Shown here one piece after another: positions 1-7,921 of a stretch of 64,000 bases of DNA (position 1 is its first letter; each line of letters starts with the position of its first letter). The DNA is taken from contig JAEYNR010000041.1 of NCBI GenBank assembly GCA_023412475.1, positions 1 to 64,000 of the forward strand. Direction: 5' to 3'. A model generated the notes under the pieces. That model saw only the letters and a list, made by a program, of their open reading frames with translations, had not been told where the DNA came from and did no database searches. Source of the DNA: Fibrobacterota bacterium. Its GTDB lineage: Bacteria > Fibrobacterota > Chitinivibrionia > Chitinivibrionales > Chitinispirillaceae. The position numbers and the translations under genes were made by a program.

Positions 1-217
1 CGTTCGCACTTACAATCTTCTTTGCTTCTAACTTTCCGGATAATATCTTGATGTTTTTATTCCGGTTAATTCTTTTTATTTAATTTCCCGAAATTCTTTC
101 TTTTATTCATGAATAATTTCTATTTATTTTTCTCTTTAATAATTTTCTATAATCAATATTCGAATCTCTTTTCCAAACTCTACGCAGGTCTTTCTTTCCG
201 CACAAGGCAGATATGGA

Positions 218-346
218 CACCAACTCCCGATTGTACGATAAAAAAGTTCATACAATCTGCACTGTACGTTTATTCCATACACTGCCGCTTTTTTTCCCGA
301 AGATATGCAAGCGGATTGCGTATCTTGTCTATTTTATTGGAACTTA
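218..346 (-). repeat. Copy 1 of ~125-bp direct repeat (recombinase 3' end plus downstream sequence)
   Basis: This segment closely matches 2216-2341 in the same orientation. On the minus strand it encodes a recombinase-type C-terminus (SSNKIDKIRNPLAYL, then a stop), in a frame different from the esterase that ends inside it. It contains a hairpin-forming stretch (AAGATACGCAA ... TTGCATATCTT in minus orientation, one mismatch). Similarity to the other copy stops abruptly just after GGAGTTGGTG. Positions 1-217 to its left are AT-rich and show no convincing gene. Confidence 0.75.
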
Positions 347-1242
347 ACTGTGCTACCCAAACGATTACTTGTAGACTTATTTGAAATAAATTCCCATATA
401 ATCTCATTTGCATTAATAATCTTAGATGGTTCAAATTGTTTTATATAAAACAATCCTCTGCCTTGCGGCCAAGCATGTCCACCATTTTTTAGAGCCCATA
501 ATGTTGTAATCTCCAGGTTATCTTTTTTCCAGATATTTACCTCATAATTATTACTATGATATACTGAGTCAGGTGCAATATTGCACCCGGATTTATATGC
601 CCAGGCTGCTACTCCTGATTGTACAGAATTAAACCATTTCCCTTTAAAGGTAAAAGAATCAAAGGGACACGCCCTGTCAACCTTAGAATTAATTGAGATT
701 AGCGGTACTGCTCTTTGCATAGTACAACTATTATTCACATAGTTCGAATCAATTTGTGATGAAATCATTGCAACTGCAGCAATACGTTCAGAATGTTCAC
801 AAGCCATTCTATATGCAAGCATACCACCTTGTGAGAAACCAGCAATGTAAATTTTTGTTGTATCGATTTTGAATTTTATTGAAAAAGAATCGATAATAGT
901 ATTTATAAAATCAATTTGAGTTTTAAAATCATCCCAATTATGCCTTATAAGACCAGATCCATTGGGATAGACCACCAACATTCCAGACTTTGTGAAAACA
1001 TTACTGTTTTTAATTCGATATCTTATAAAGCTTGCGCTTTCATTATGGCCATGAAGAATTATTAATAATGGCGGTTGATTCAATATAGAATTATCTGATT
1101 TCTCGATAATACAGATTCTTTTCTCACCTTGAAACTTTATTAAAACCTTTTTTGTGGGAGAATCTTTATTACAACTCATCAGGGTAACAACAAACTGCAA
1201 TGATAAATTTATAAACCATTTTATCCCATTATTATTTATCAT
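334..1242 (-). CDS. Exported lipoprotein esterase, polyhydroxybutyrate depolymerase (LpqC)-like
   Basis: An alpha/beta-hydrolase of about 302 residues. The lipobox-like LMSC follows a short hydrophobic stretch, so I start at the ATG at 1242 (MINNNGIKW) rather than the longer in-frame ATG at 1314, which lies in the attC-like site. The body has the LLIILHGHNES oxyanion segment, a VVYPNGSG block and the nucleophile elbow GFSQGG with its serine. A HAWP histidine near the C-terminus completes the triad. This order is typical of feruloyl-esterase/PHB-depolymerase-like (CE1-type) enzymes, so it may release esters from plant cell wall or polyester; the substrate is inferred. The stop codon lies inside the 218-346 repeat, which suggests a captured cassette gene. 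Confidence 0.75.
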   Translation of the reverse strand: MINNNGIKWFINLSLQFVVTLMSCNKDSPTKKVLIKFQGEKRICIIEKSDNSILNQPPLLIILHGHNESASFIRYRIKNSNVFTKSGMLVVYPNGSGLIRHNWDDFKTQIDFINTIIDSFSIKFKIDTTKIYIAGFSQGGMLAYRMACEHSERIAAVAMISSQIDSNYVNNSCTMQRAVPLISINSKVDRACPFDSFTFKGKWFNSVQSGVAAWAYKSGCNIAPDSVYHSNNYEVNIWKKDNLEITTLWALKNGGHAWPQGRGLFYIKQFEPSKIINANEIIWEFISNKSTSNRLGSTVKFQ

Positions 1243-1291
1243 TATCGATTCTTTTCTTCTTCTTTTTCGCGCTTCTTTTATCTTTAAATGT

Positions 1292-1361
1292 GCCCGTAAC
1301 GCAGTGAAGGGCATGTGCCGGTGGCCCGGAGCGATAGCGGAGCAACACTTGCCTGTTGGGC
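1292..1361 (-). other. attC-like integron recombination site
   Basis: Read on the minus strand, the site opens with GCCCAAC (fits RYYYAAC) followed by AGGCAAGTG. It closes with CACTGC followed by GTTACGGGC. The two ends pair imperfectly (GCCC/GGGC, AAC/GTT, GC/GC, AGTG/CACT with extrahelical bases) around a central GC-rich hairpin, as in folded attC sites. The right core GTTACGG departs from the strict GTTRRRY consensus. It sits between two minus-strand genes, as expected between cassettes. This is recognised by eye; a covariance-model search would settle it. Confidence 0.55.
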
Positions 1362-1401
1362 GGGGCTCTCAATGGTATTTCAAGTTTCCTTACCTACATT
1401 G

Positions 1402-1590
1402 TCATTCTCTTTTTTTATTTCCTAAACCAGCCCACAAGATAAGAGCAATCCATAATAGTCCAGTCCAACCGGCAAATAAATTCAATATAAATATCCAGCC
1501 GAGACTTTCATGATGCCGAGACTTTGCAATAAAAGTAGGTATGAAATAAATAAAAAGAACCAATATACCTGCCAATATAACGCCCAACAA
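1402..1590 (-). CDS. Small membrane protein, superinfection-immunity (Imm_superinfect) family-like
   Basis: 62 residues with two hydrophobic segments (residues 2-20 and about 32-55). The pattern FIPTFIAKSRHH ... LNLFAGWTGLLWIALILWA matches the small family that includes phage T4 Imm-like superinfection immunity proteins. Such genes are frequent integron-cassette and accessory cargo. The start is uncertain: the frame begins at a TTG, and the nearest good ribosome-binding site (GGAGG) is about 30 bases further upstream. It probably shares a transcript with the SmpA-like gene upstream. A role in phage exclusion is only suggested by the family name. Confidence 0.6.
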   Translation of the reverse strand: MLGVILAGILVLFIYFIPTFIAKSRHHESLGWIFILNLFAGWTGLLWIALILWAGLGNKKRE

Positions 1591-1662
1591 AATTAGGGAA
1601 TTTGTGTATGAATCTTTTTTATACCTCCATTGCTAATTGCCAATAAATAAATAGAATATAAA

Positions 1663-2061
1663 TTAATAAGGCTCGTGCCATCCTGTAACATAGCCATTTT
1701 CATTAAATTGAACTTTAGAATAATCGTTGTAATTCCAAATCTCAAAATGGCCAAAATTGTCAATTTTATCAGGTTCTCCTAATAGAGTTTTTACTTGCTC
1801 CTTACTCATCTTCTTATTCAGTTTACGCCATGCATCCTTGCCAGCGGGTATAGTCTGTAAAACGGACTGGTTTTTAGTAGTACAATTTTCTAATTTCTTT
1901 TCAAGTTTCAGCACTCGGGAATTTAGATCAGATACCTGAATTTCCAGATTTCCTATTCTTTTAATATATGATTCTTTATCTTCTCCACAAGTATTTGTGG
2001 CAACCATAAATAGCATACAAAATGTTATCAGTCCAAAAGCAGTTAACGAATTAGATTTCAT
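1663..2061 (-). CDS. Putative lipoprotein with coiled coil and SmpA/BamE-like domain
   Basis: 132 residues from the ATG at 2061, chosen because TGGAGGTTAAACAA precedes it; an in-frame extension to 2208 lacks such a site. A signal segment ends near ATNTC (possible lipid attachment at Cys25). A heptad-rich stretch (IGNLEIQVSDLNSRVLKLEKKL) follows. The C-terminus has the SmpA/OmlA pattern (MSKEQVKTLLGEPDKI ... FEIWNYND). Family members sit at the outer membrane and often act as adaptors. Here the protein is probably periplasmic and its partner is unknown. It is the first gene of the putative cassette region next to the recombinase remnant. Confidence 0.6.
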   Translation of the reverse strand: MKSNSLTAFGLITFCMLFMVATNTCGEDKESYIKRIGNLEIQVSDLNSRVLKLEKKLENCTTKNQSVLQTIPAGKDAWRKLNKKMSKEQVKTLLGEPDKIDNFGHFEIWNYNDYSKVQFNENGYVTGWHEPY

Positions 2062-2177
2062 TTGTTTAACCTCCAGTTTATTCAATAAAAACCAAGATAC
2101 CAACATTTTGTTTACTTCGTATTTGATATCCATTGATTTGGTTGTATTTGATATTTCTTTGTTTTTTTCGCCCCCCC

Positions 2178-2511
2178 TTACAATTTTATTTTTGTAATTA
2201 GGGCACAAGCATTTCCACCAACTCCCGATTGCCCGTAAAAAAGTTCATACAAACTGCACCGTACGTTTATTCCACCCTGCCGCTTTTTTTCCCGAAGATA
2301 TACAAGCGGACTGCGTATCTTCACTATTTTATCAGAACTTACATGAGTATAAAATCTCAGTAGTCGTACTTCTGAATAGACCTGTAAGCTCCTGTATATA
2401 TCTAAGATCAACGCCGTTTTCTAAAAGATGCGTTGCAAAGGAATGTCGTAGCGTGTGAATACCACCAACACTTCTTATCCCGGCTTTTTTGTATGCATTC
2501 TCCCTGGCCGG
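2178..2511 (-). pseudogene. Truncated, frameshifted tyrosine recombinase (integron/XerC-type)
   Basis: On the minus strand a frame with no start encodes ARENAYKKAGI, then GGIHTLRHSFATHLLENG and VDLRYIQELTG. This is the HxLRH box and following helix of a tyrosine recombinase. After TTTEI the frame is lost at a T-run (GAGATTTTATACTC). The next frame resumes with RFYTHVSS, carrying the catalytic tyrosine, and KIVKIRSPL, the typical C-terminus. So there is one frameshift. The N-terminal domain and first catalytic Arg region are missing, cut by a TGA at 2512-2514. It is almost certainly inactive. Sequence resembles environmental integron integrases more than XerC/D, but this is not decisive. Confidence 0.75.
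2216..2341 (-). repeat. Copy 2 of ~125-bp direct repeat
   Basis: This copy covers the 3' end of the recombinase remnant and about 75 bases beyond it. It matches 218-346 except for scattered substitutions and short gaps. Together the two copies bracket the ~1.9 kb holding the three cassette-like genes. One reading is that it marks the attI region of an integron whose integrase points toward its cassettes. Confidence 0.75.
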
Positions 2512-3605
2512 TCATATTAAACCGGTAAAGATCAACGCCGTATTCCGTGCCCGGATAAGCTCCCAGTCTGGTCGATATTTCTTATTCTGAAGCATATACC
2601 AGTAATCTTTTCCGCTCTTAATTACACTCAGATGTTAACAGAATATACTTAAGATAGTTAAAAATATTTATAGGTGCAAGAGACTGAACAGGTGATATTA
2701 CCAAAATAAGCTGTTTTTTTCAGGGTGCTGCCCGGCACTCCCCTGGGTGTATATCACTCGCTAATCCGTTTATTATAAGTTCTTTGCAGCTCTTATTTAC
2801 TCTGAAAGAACTTTTTTTTATAACCCGGAGCTCTCAGCACTCCGGCAATCAAATCATTCCCTCTCTCTGGAAGCGTATTTTTGGTCTCTTAAAAAAGTGC
2901 TCATCGCAGCTGATTGCAGATTTTGCGGGCAGGTTGAGTTAAATATCGAGTCTTACGCTTGCGCTTTTGGTCGGAAATTCCAGGATTTTAGCTTTGAGGC
3001 TTCTTAGGAAAATCAAATTTGTGCACCAAAACGGCCTAAAAAGAGTACCAGGGGCACTTTTTGGGTTCCCGGAGCCTTCATTTAATAATTCCCGGCCTTC
3101 ATTTGGTATTTCCCGGCCTTCATTTAACGTGCCCCGGCCTTCATTTAACATGTCCCGGCCTTCATTTAACATGCCCCGGTTTCCAGGACTGCTTTTTTGG
3201 GCCACTACACCCAATAAATAGCCTCCAGCGGTAGTTCGAAAATAACTTGATGAGCATTATCCGGAAATTCAGAAGCGTGCAAAGATGGAAAAGATCGAAA
3301 AATTTACTGGGAGATGAGAGTGGGTTGTCCAGTGAGGATAATCGTGGCCGCCGCTTATGCTCCGGGAGAAAAAACGCCTGTTCACTATACAACCGGAGCG
3401 CACGCTTTTCGACCCAGCATGATATCCGCTACTACCCAATCAGAGAACAACTTCGATGATAATTTTAGACCAGGCGGTTCAAATCCAATATCAGTACTGA
3501 ACATATCAAAAATTTTTGGCAGGAGTTTTGCCTAAAAAAATTGGGCTTTTATGTTGTTTTTCACACTTACAGTTCAACACACTTATCTCCCGCTCTTTTT
3601 CCGGT
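2512..3605. other. Gene-free interval with decayed sequence
   Basis: I find no gene with family similarity or a good ribosome-binding site here. Small hairpins are visible, for example CCGGAG ... CTCCGG near 2826-2845. A 14-base string (aagatcaacgccgt) at 2404-2417 in the recombinase remnant recurs at 2528-2541. The 21-bp minisatellite at 3066-3180 lies inside. Open frames at 2939-3535 on both strands arise from that repeat or lack support. Confidence 0.6.
3066..3180. repeat. 21-bp minisatellite, ~5.5 units
   Basis: CCCGG cores occur at 3068, 3091, 3112, 3133, 3154 and 3175, so the spacing is 21 bp except for one 23-bp step. The unit is approximately CCCGGCCTTCATTTAACATG. Since 21 is a multiple of three, both strands stay open and produce spurious 7-residue repeats (LNEGRxx or RPSFNxS). 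I treat it as non-coding. Confidence 0.85.
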
Positions 3606-4958
3606 CTACTTTGACATAATAATAGTAACTCTTTTTCTTTTCATTGTCTCATTTGCTACTAATGCAAGTAGGCGTTGTACTTTCGATCGTTTAACTGCTG
3701 CAAATGATTCCCTGTGTGTGACTTCGACAAGCCCAAGATCATCTTTTTGTAGACGTCCTTTTTTAATGAGGAATCCTACTACATCTACTTTGTTAATTTT
3801 ATCCCGCTTACCGGCATTTATTTCAATTGTTGCCCATTCCGGTTTTTCCGGCAAAGGTAAATCCGTTGAAACACACTCTTCTTCAAGTGCATGTGGAAGA
3901 TAAGAAGGCAGCTGGTCTCCTTCTGAAACTATAATGTAAGTTGTTCCAGTTGCATTCATACGGGCTGTCCTTCCATTGCGATGAATAAATGATGCCTCGG
4001 TTGATGGCAGATGATAATGAATAATGTACTGAATTTCTGGAATATCCAGACCACGGGAAGCTAAATCAGTAGTCACTAACAGATGATAAGATTTGTTGCG
4101 GAATTTAAGCAACGATTTTTCCCGATCTTCCTGTTCCATTCCGCCATGGTACATCAATGGATCAAGTTTTTGAATTTTCAGGTTACGGCTCACCCTTTCA
4201 ACCGCATCACGATGATTGCAAAATATCAAGGTCGGTTGACACCCAATATACCGGATCAGTTTGGCTAATGTATCCAGCTTATCAGCAGATGGAGAATGAA
4301 CTGTTTTCATGATAATACGGGGCTGCATCTTTTCATTCAAAAATACAATTCGACAAGCATCACTCATTGAGACAAATTCCGGAATTTCATCCATTGGTGT
4401 AGCTGAAAGGCAAATACGTTTTTTAAGTTTTTTCAGGTTTCCAATAATAAAAGACATATCTTCGTGAAACCCGAACTCCAGGCTCTTGTCAAATTCATCA
4501 AGTACAAGAACCGATATTTCAGAAAAATTGAAATGTGCTTTGCGTATATGAGCGGCAATTCTTCCGGGTGTTCCAACTAAAATCGAGGGAGAATTTTTAA
4601 AGCTGTTTTTTTCGGCTTCAATCGAATGTCCTCCATAACAGCACATCATGTTTATCGATGTACCCATTGCCTTGTGGACATCTTTTATTTGCAAGGCCAG
4701 TTCTCTTGATGGTACGATAATCAGAGCTTGAACATTCGATTTATTTTTATCAATAATTTTTGTTGCTGGAAGCAGGTATGCTAAAGTCTTACCAGATCCG
4801 GTAGGAGCAAGAATCAGAGTATTTCGATGAGTATAAATGGTTTCTATTGCCCGGGTTTGCATCTCATTTAAGGAAGCAATCTTGAGATTTTTAAGGGATT
4901 CTTCTAACACGCTGTATCTTTCATTAAAGGTTAATTTACCGATTGCCCAATATACCAT
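3606..4958 (-). CDS. DEAD-box ATP-dependent RNA helicase, DbpA-like
   Basis: 450 residues with a complete superfamily 2 core: Q-motif region (SLNEMQTRAI), APTGSGKT (motif I), PSRELALQ (Ia), GTPGR (Ib), DEFD (motif II, with Phe instead of Ala), SATP (III) and HRNGRTAR (VI). The last ~75 residues (INAGKRDKINKVDVVGFL ... LVEVTHRESFAAV) fit the DbpA RNA-binding domain, which in E. coli docks on 23S rRNA helix 92. A role in 50S ribosome assembly is therefore inferred. The ATG at 4958 has no strong ribosome-binding site. It is separated by ~90 bases from the YaiI/SUI1 pair on the same strand, and both of those relate to RNA or translation. Confidence 0.85.
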   Translation of the reverse strand: MVYWAIGKLTFNERYSVLEESLKNLKIASLNEMQTRAIETIYTHRNTLILAPTGSGKTLAYLLPATKIIDKNKSNVQALIIVPSRELALQIKDVHKAMGTSINMMCCYGGHSIEAEKNSFKNSPSILVGTPGRIAAHIRKAHFNFSEISVLVLDEFDKSLEFGFHEDMSFIIGNLKKLKKRICLSATPMDEIPEFVSMSDACRIVFLNEKMQPRIIMKTVHSPSADKLDTLAKLIRYIGCQPTLIFCNHRDAVERVSRNLKIQKLDPLMYHGGMEQEDREKSLLKFRNKSYHLLVTTDLASRGLDIPEIQYIIHYHLPSTEASFIHRNGRTARMNATGTTYIIVSEGDQLPSYLPHALEEECVSTDLPLPEKPEWATIEINAGKRDKINKVDVVGFLIKKGRLQKDDLGLVEVTHRESFAAVKRSKVQRLLALVANETMKRKRVTIIMSK

Positions 4959-5048
4959 TTATTACTGCGTATATTTTGTTTTTTCGGGTCAATCTTCGAA
5001 TAAGCCAAATTGCTCCTCCTGATCAACATCTTACGATCAAAAAGGCCA

Positions 5049-5516
5049 TTAAACCTTATCGGCACCAGATTTTTGAAGGCCATAAAGAAACTTCTGCAAG
5101 CTGTTGGCAAATCTTTCCCGGTCTTTTTTACTCAACTGATCAGGTCCACCAGATTCCAATCCACCGTTTCTTAACTCAGCTATCAGGTCGCGCATGGCTA
5201 ACCTCTCTCCAATATTATTACCGTCATAGAACTCTCCACGGGGATTAAGAGCGAAAGCCTTCTTTTTAATGACCCGATCAGCTAGTGGAATATCGGCGGT
5301 AATGACTAAATCTCCAGCACCCACCAGTTCAATAATTCTATCATCCGCTTCATTAAAAGCTAACGGTACTTTCACAGACTTGAACAGTGGATTAGATGGT
5401 GTGCGGATATGTGTGTTTGCCACCATAGTCAAATTGATATTCGCTTTTTCAGCAGCCCTGTAAAGAATCTGCTTTATCAATTTCGGACATGCATCCGCAT
5501 CAACAATTATCTGCAT
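5049..5516 (-). CDS. YaiI/YqxD (UPF0178) family protein
   Basis: 155 residues, the normal length for the family. It starts with the hallmark MQIIVDADACP and contains VANTHIRTPSNP, ADDRIIE and LVITADIPLADRV, ending with a conserved RDLIAELR ... FANSLQKFL tail. The fold is a PIN/NYN-like nuclease type with an acidic cluster, but no biochemical role is established for the family. Its start overlaps the end of the upstream SUI1-like gene by 10 bases, which indicates translational coupling. Confidence 0.9.
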   Translation of the reverse strand: MQIIVDADACPKLIKQILYRAAEKANINLTMVANTHIRTPSNPLFKSVKVPLAFNEADDRIIELVGAGDLVITADIPLADRVIKKKAFALNPRGEFYDGNNIGERLAMRDLIAELRNGGLESGGPDQLSKKDRERFANSLQKFLYGLQKSGADKV

Positions 5517-5875
5517 TTTATCCCCTGTTTTTCCATTTCACTCCTCACTTGCTCTCTTTTGTCACCCTGTATTTCAATAACACCGGAATCGTCAGTAATT
5601 TTGTAAGTTCCACCTGATCCGCATTTCCTTTTGAGTAATTGTGAGAGATCTTTCAGGAATTTATCATCTGCGGGTAATCTCTCTACCACAGTCACATCTT
5701 TACCGCCACGGTGTTTTCTCTCAAGGCGCAATAATGCAACTGTCTTTGACATGTCAAAAGCTACCGGCTGTTTTTTACATGCACAAGATGATAACAATTT
5801 TTTACACTTCGAGCAACGCTTATTCTGTTGCGGATCTGTAGAGTAGACCAGATCAGAATCTTTGGCCACCTTCAT
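5507..5875 (-). CDS. SUI1/YciH-family translation factor-like protein
   Basis: 122 residues. The N-terminus carries a small zinc-ribbon-like cluster (CSKCKKLLSSCAC). The C-terminal ~75 residues are a SUI1 (eIF1-like) domain (RLERKHRGGKDVTVVERL ... LKRKCGSGGTYK). Bacterial YciH proteins resemble eukaryotic eIF1 and can affect start-codon fidelity under stress. That role is known of the family and only inferred here. It is the first gene of a two-gene unit with the YaiI-type gene. Confidence 0.88.
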   Translation of the reverse strand: MKVAKDSDLVYSTDPQQNKRCSKCKKLLSSCACKKQPVAFDMSKTVALLRLERKHRGGKDVTVVERLPADDKFLKDLSQLLKRKCGSGGTYKITDDSGVIEIQGDKREQVRSEMEKQGIKCR

Positions 5876-6549
5876 CCCCCTTTTTCAAATTTGTTTCATA
5901 TAAAATAAGTTCCTGATTTGTTAGTGTCCGTGGAAATATCATTCTTAAAAATAAATATTACCTGATTCGGACGATTAATTGACGATTGAAGTGCGCAGCC
6001 ACTTTTGAGAAGAATGGGATTTGCGAAAGCGCGGGCATTTCCAGAAGGTGATATCTCCAGGCTTTCGGAAAGTCACAGGATTTTAGGGCGGCTAAGCAGA
6101 TCATCGTCCTGGAAAGCGTCCGATTCAGGTATTACATTCTTACATGATTTGAAAACCCCGCGAATTTTTTGGGTTAAAAGAAAAATCTGTTTTAACGCAT
6201 AGATACCTGTTGGCATTGATGGTAAATTTCAGACTGTGGGTGCCTTTGCCGAAGAAACGATTGCGATTGGCTGCAGTTGAAAGCCTTTGACCGTTAATAT
6301 CATGCTAAAAACTGACAGCAGGTGACGATGAAGAATCCCGAATGAATGTATCGGGACTTGCAGCCCTAAGGAATTGACCCGTTCTCCGTAGCTACTGCGA
6401 AGGGTGAATGCAGAAAGTTATGACCAGGCAAAAAAGATGCTGGTTTTTTTACGGAAAAACACCAGTTCTCTTATGAGATATTTTATTACCGGAGTAGTAG
6501 ATAGAACTCTCTGTGACCTGATTCGGACGATTCAGGTGTAAGATAAATC
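5876..6549. other. Long intergenic interval with 17-bp direct repeats and hairpins
   Basis: No convincing gene. The 17-mer ACCTGATTCGGACGATT occurs at 5960-5976 and again at 6516-6532, with a near-copy in inverse orientation at 6117-6131. A strong imperfect hairpin lies at about 6440-6475 (GCTGGTTTTTTT ... AAAAACACCAG). Around 6368-6415 is a motif (CCCGTTCTCCGTAGCT, then ACTGCGAAGGGTG). It recurs as the reverse complement inside the TIR element at 23788-24062. This may be a decayed relative of that element or an uncharacterised structured RNA. Confidence 0.55.
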
Positions 6550-7221
6550 TTAAAATTCATCTAACTCATCAAGTTCAGTATCTTTGTGGCACCCAGTATC
6601 TTTTTTATCGATAAACTTCTTTTCCAGGCATAAAAGATCGAAGATTCGTTCTGGATGACTCTTTTGCAGTTGAAGCTCACAGATTTGGGAGGCTTGTTCA
6701 AAGTGTGCGCACCGGCGGTGTAGATCAGCCAGATAAAGCTGCTCTTCTGCAGGGCTCTCTCCAAAGCCCTGGTTGTGTTCTGTTGCTTTTGCGAAAAGGT
6801 CCAGGGCTTTTTCTCTACATTTAATTGCTGGTTGGATATAGCCATTGTCATCGCAGATCCAGGCTGCAAATACTGAGGCCCATCCGGAATCTGCAAATTG
6901 GCTGGTTTGTTCCATAATCATCGAATGGCAAAGAAAAGAATTGGCAGTTTCGGGATACTCATTATTGGTGAGTTGGAGCTGATATTCCGGTTTTTCTATA
7001 ATACTGAGTTCTTCCGGCGTTCCCTGAGATATTTCCGGAGCACTGTATCCGCATTCAAAACATCGCTGAATCCATAGATAAACGGATGAACGTTGTATAA
7101 GAGATGGTCTGCCATCAAGATCTCTGGGCCCGACGATACTTAAGCTGAGATCAACTAACGGGTACTGACTCTTACTACCACAACCATAGCACTGTTTTTC
7201 AGTTAAAAATACAGTTGTCAC
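6550..7221 (-). CDS. Zinc-ribbon protein resembling DUF2225
   Basis: 223 residues. Two CxxC knuckles (CYGC at residues 12-15 and CFECGY about 40 residues on) form an N-terminal zinc ribbon. Next come helical, TPR-like segments (AWICDDNGYIQPAIKCREKALDLFAKA; YLADLHRRCAHFEQASQIC) and a very acidic tail (DTELDELDEF). The arrangement resembles DUF2225 proteins, whose function is unknown. The start codon overlaps the stop of the exported protein upstream (7218-7221, ATGA), so the two are co-translated. Confidence 0.6.
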   Translation of the reverse strand: MTTVFLTEKQCYGCGSKSQYPLVDLSLSIVGPRDLDGRPSLIQRSSVYLWIQRCFECGYSAPEISQGTPEELSIIEKPEYQLQLTNNEYPETANSFLCHSMIMEQTSQFADSGWASVFAAWICDDNGYIQPAIKCREKALDLFAKATEHNQGFGESPAEEQLYLADLHRRCAHFEQASQICELQLQKSHPERIFDLLCLEKKFIDKKDTGCHKDTELDELDEF

Positions 7222-7796
7222 TGATTTTTATGCCTCTTGGAAATCTTGTAATCAATATAGCTCCAAACTATATCAGGGACAAGAACCGCAAAAACGGGCA
7301 ATGAGTTGAATCGCTTATTTGATATACTGTTAGAAGTGCACCAGGTGACAGCCCCCAGGGCGATCGAAGACATGATGATTCCTTTTGCAACACTGCCACT
7401 TTTGAACTGCTGAAATCCTGGTATAAGGGCTGAGAAGCTTTCAGCGTTCTCTGAGACTCCGCTCATCTCTGAACGGAAACCGCTTTTCATCTCGTTTTTC
7501 CATTCTGAATTGCTGGCTTTTGCCTCAACTTCGATATCATAGCTGCTCATACCGCTACGTTTCTTTTCAATCCATTTTTGCTCAGTCATATTAAGCTCGA
7601 CCCAGGGTTTTTTAAAATATTCATCAATGCCTATTCCTGCTTTCAACAGATCTTCCACCTGGCGCATCGGCATGTGGTTTTCCTCAATCATTATCCATTC
7701 GGTTTTAGACAGACCTAACCTTTCCCAAGGGTCGATTTGTTCCTGGCCATAGCAAACAGCAATACAAGCAAAAAAAAGAAAAATGAGATTTTTCAT
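7218..7796 (-). CDS. Exported protein of unknown function with C-terminal membrane segments
   Basis: 192 residues. A cleavable signal peptide is evident (MKNLIFLFFACIAVCYG, then QEQ). The mature region is hydrophilic and helical with repeated W-containing motifs (WIMIEENHMP, WVELNMTEQKWIEK). The C-terminal ~60 residues carry a PGFQQFKSG motif and two hydrophobic stretches (IIMSSIALGAVTWC; FAVLVPDIVWSYI). This kind of tail is seen in small bacterial membrane proteins built around a PGxGQ-like box. I do not recognise a named family. It is coupled to the zinc-ribbon gene downstream. Confidence 0.6.
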   Translation of the reverse strand: MKNLIFLFFACIAVCYGQEQIDPWERLGLSKTEWIMIEENHMPMRQVEDLLKAGIGIDEYFKKPWVELNMTEQKWIEKKRSGMSSYDIEVEAKASNSEWKNEMKSGFRSEMSGVSENAESFSALIPGFQQFKSGSVAKGIIMSSIALGAVTWCTSNSISNKRFNSLPVFAVLVPDIVWSYIDYKISKRHKNQ

Positions 7797-7921
7797 TGTT
7801 TTCCCGAAAGCCTTTCTTCAGAGTCACACTTTTTTCTCTTTTTTAGACAACCCTAAAATAAAAAGAAACGTTGAGATCGCCAAATTCATTCAATATAATT
7901 ATATAAGTGGAGGAGCTTGCC

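Noticed and set aside
2939..3214. Protein made of LNEGR or RPSFN repeats
   Set aside because: Both strands stay open because 21-bp units avoid stops. There is no ribosome-binding site and no sequence outside the repeat that looks coding.
3247..3535. Two overlapping plus-strand ORFs (70 and 73 aa)
   Set aside because: They overlap in different frames, lack ribosome-binding sites, and show no recognisable domain.
6330..6365. SRP (4.5S) RNA, because of GCAGCCCTAAGG
   Set aside because: The conserved GGAAGGAAGCAGCC core of the apical loop is not there, and flanking pairing does not fit.
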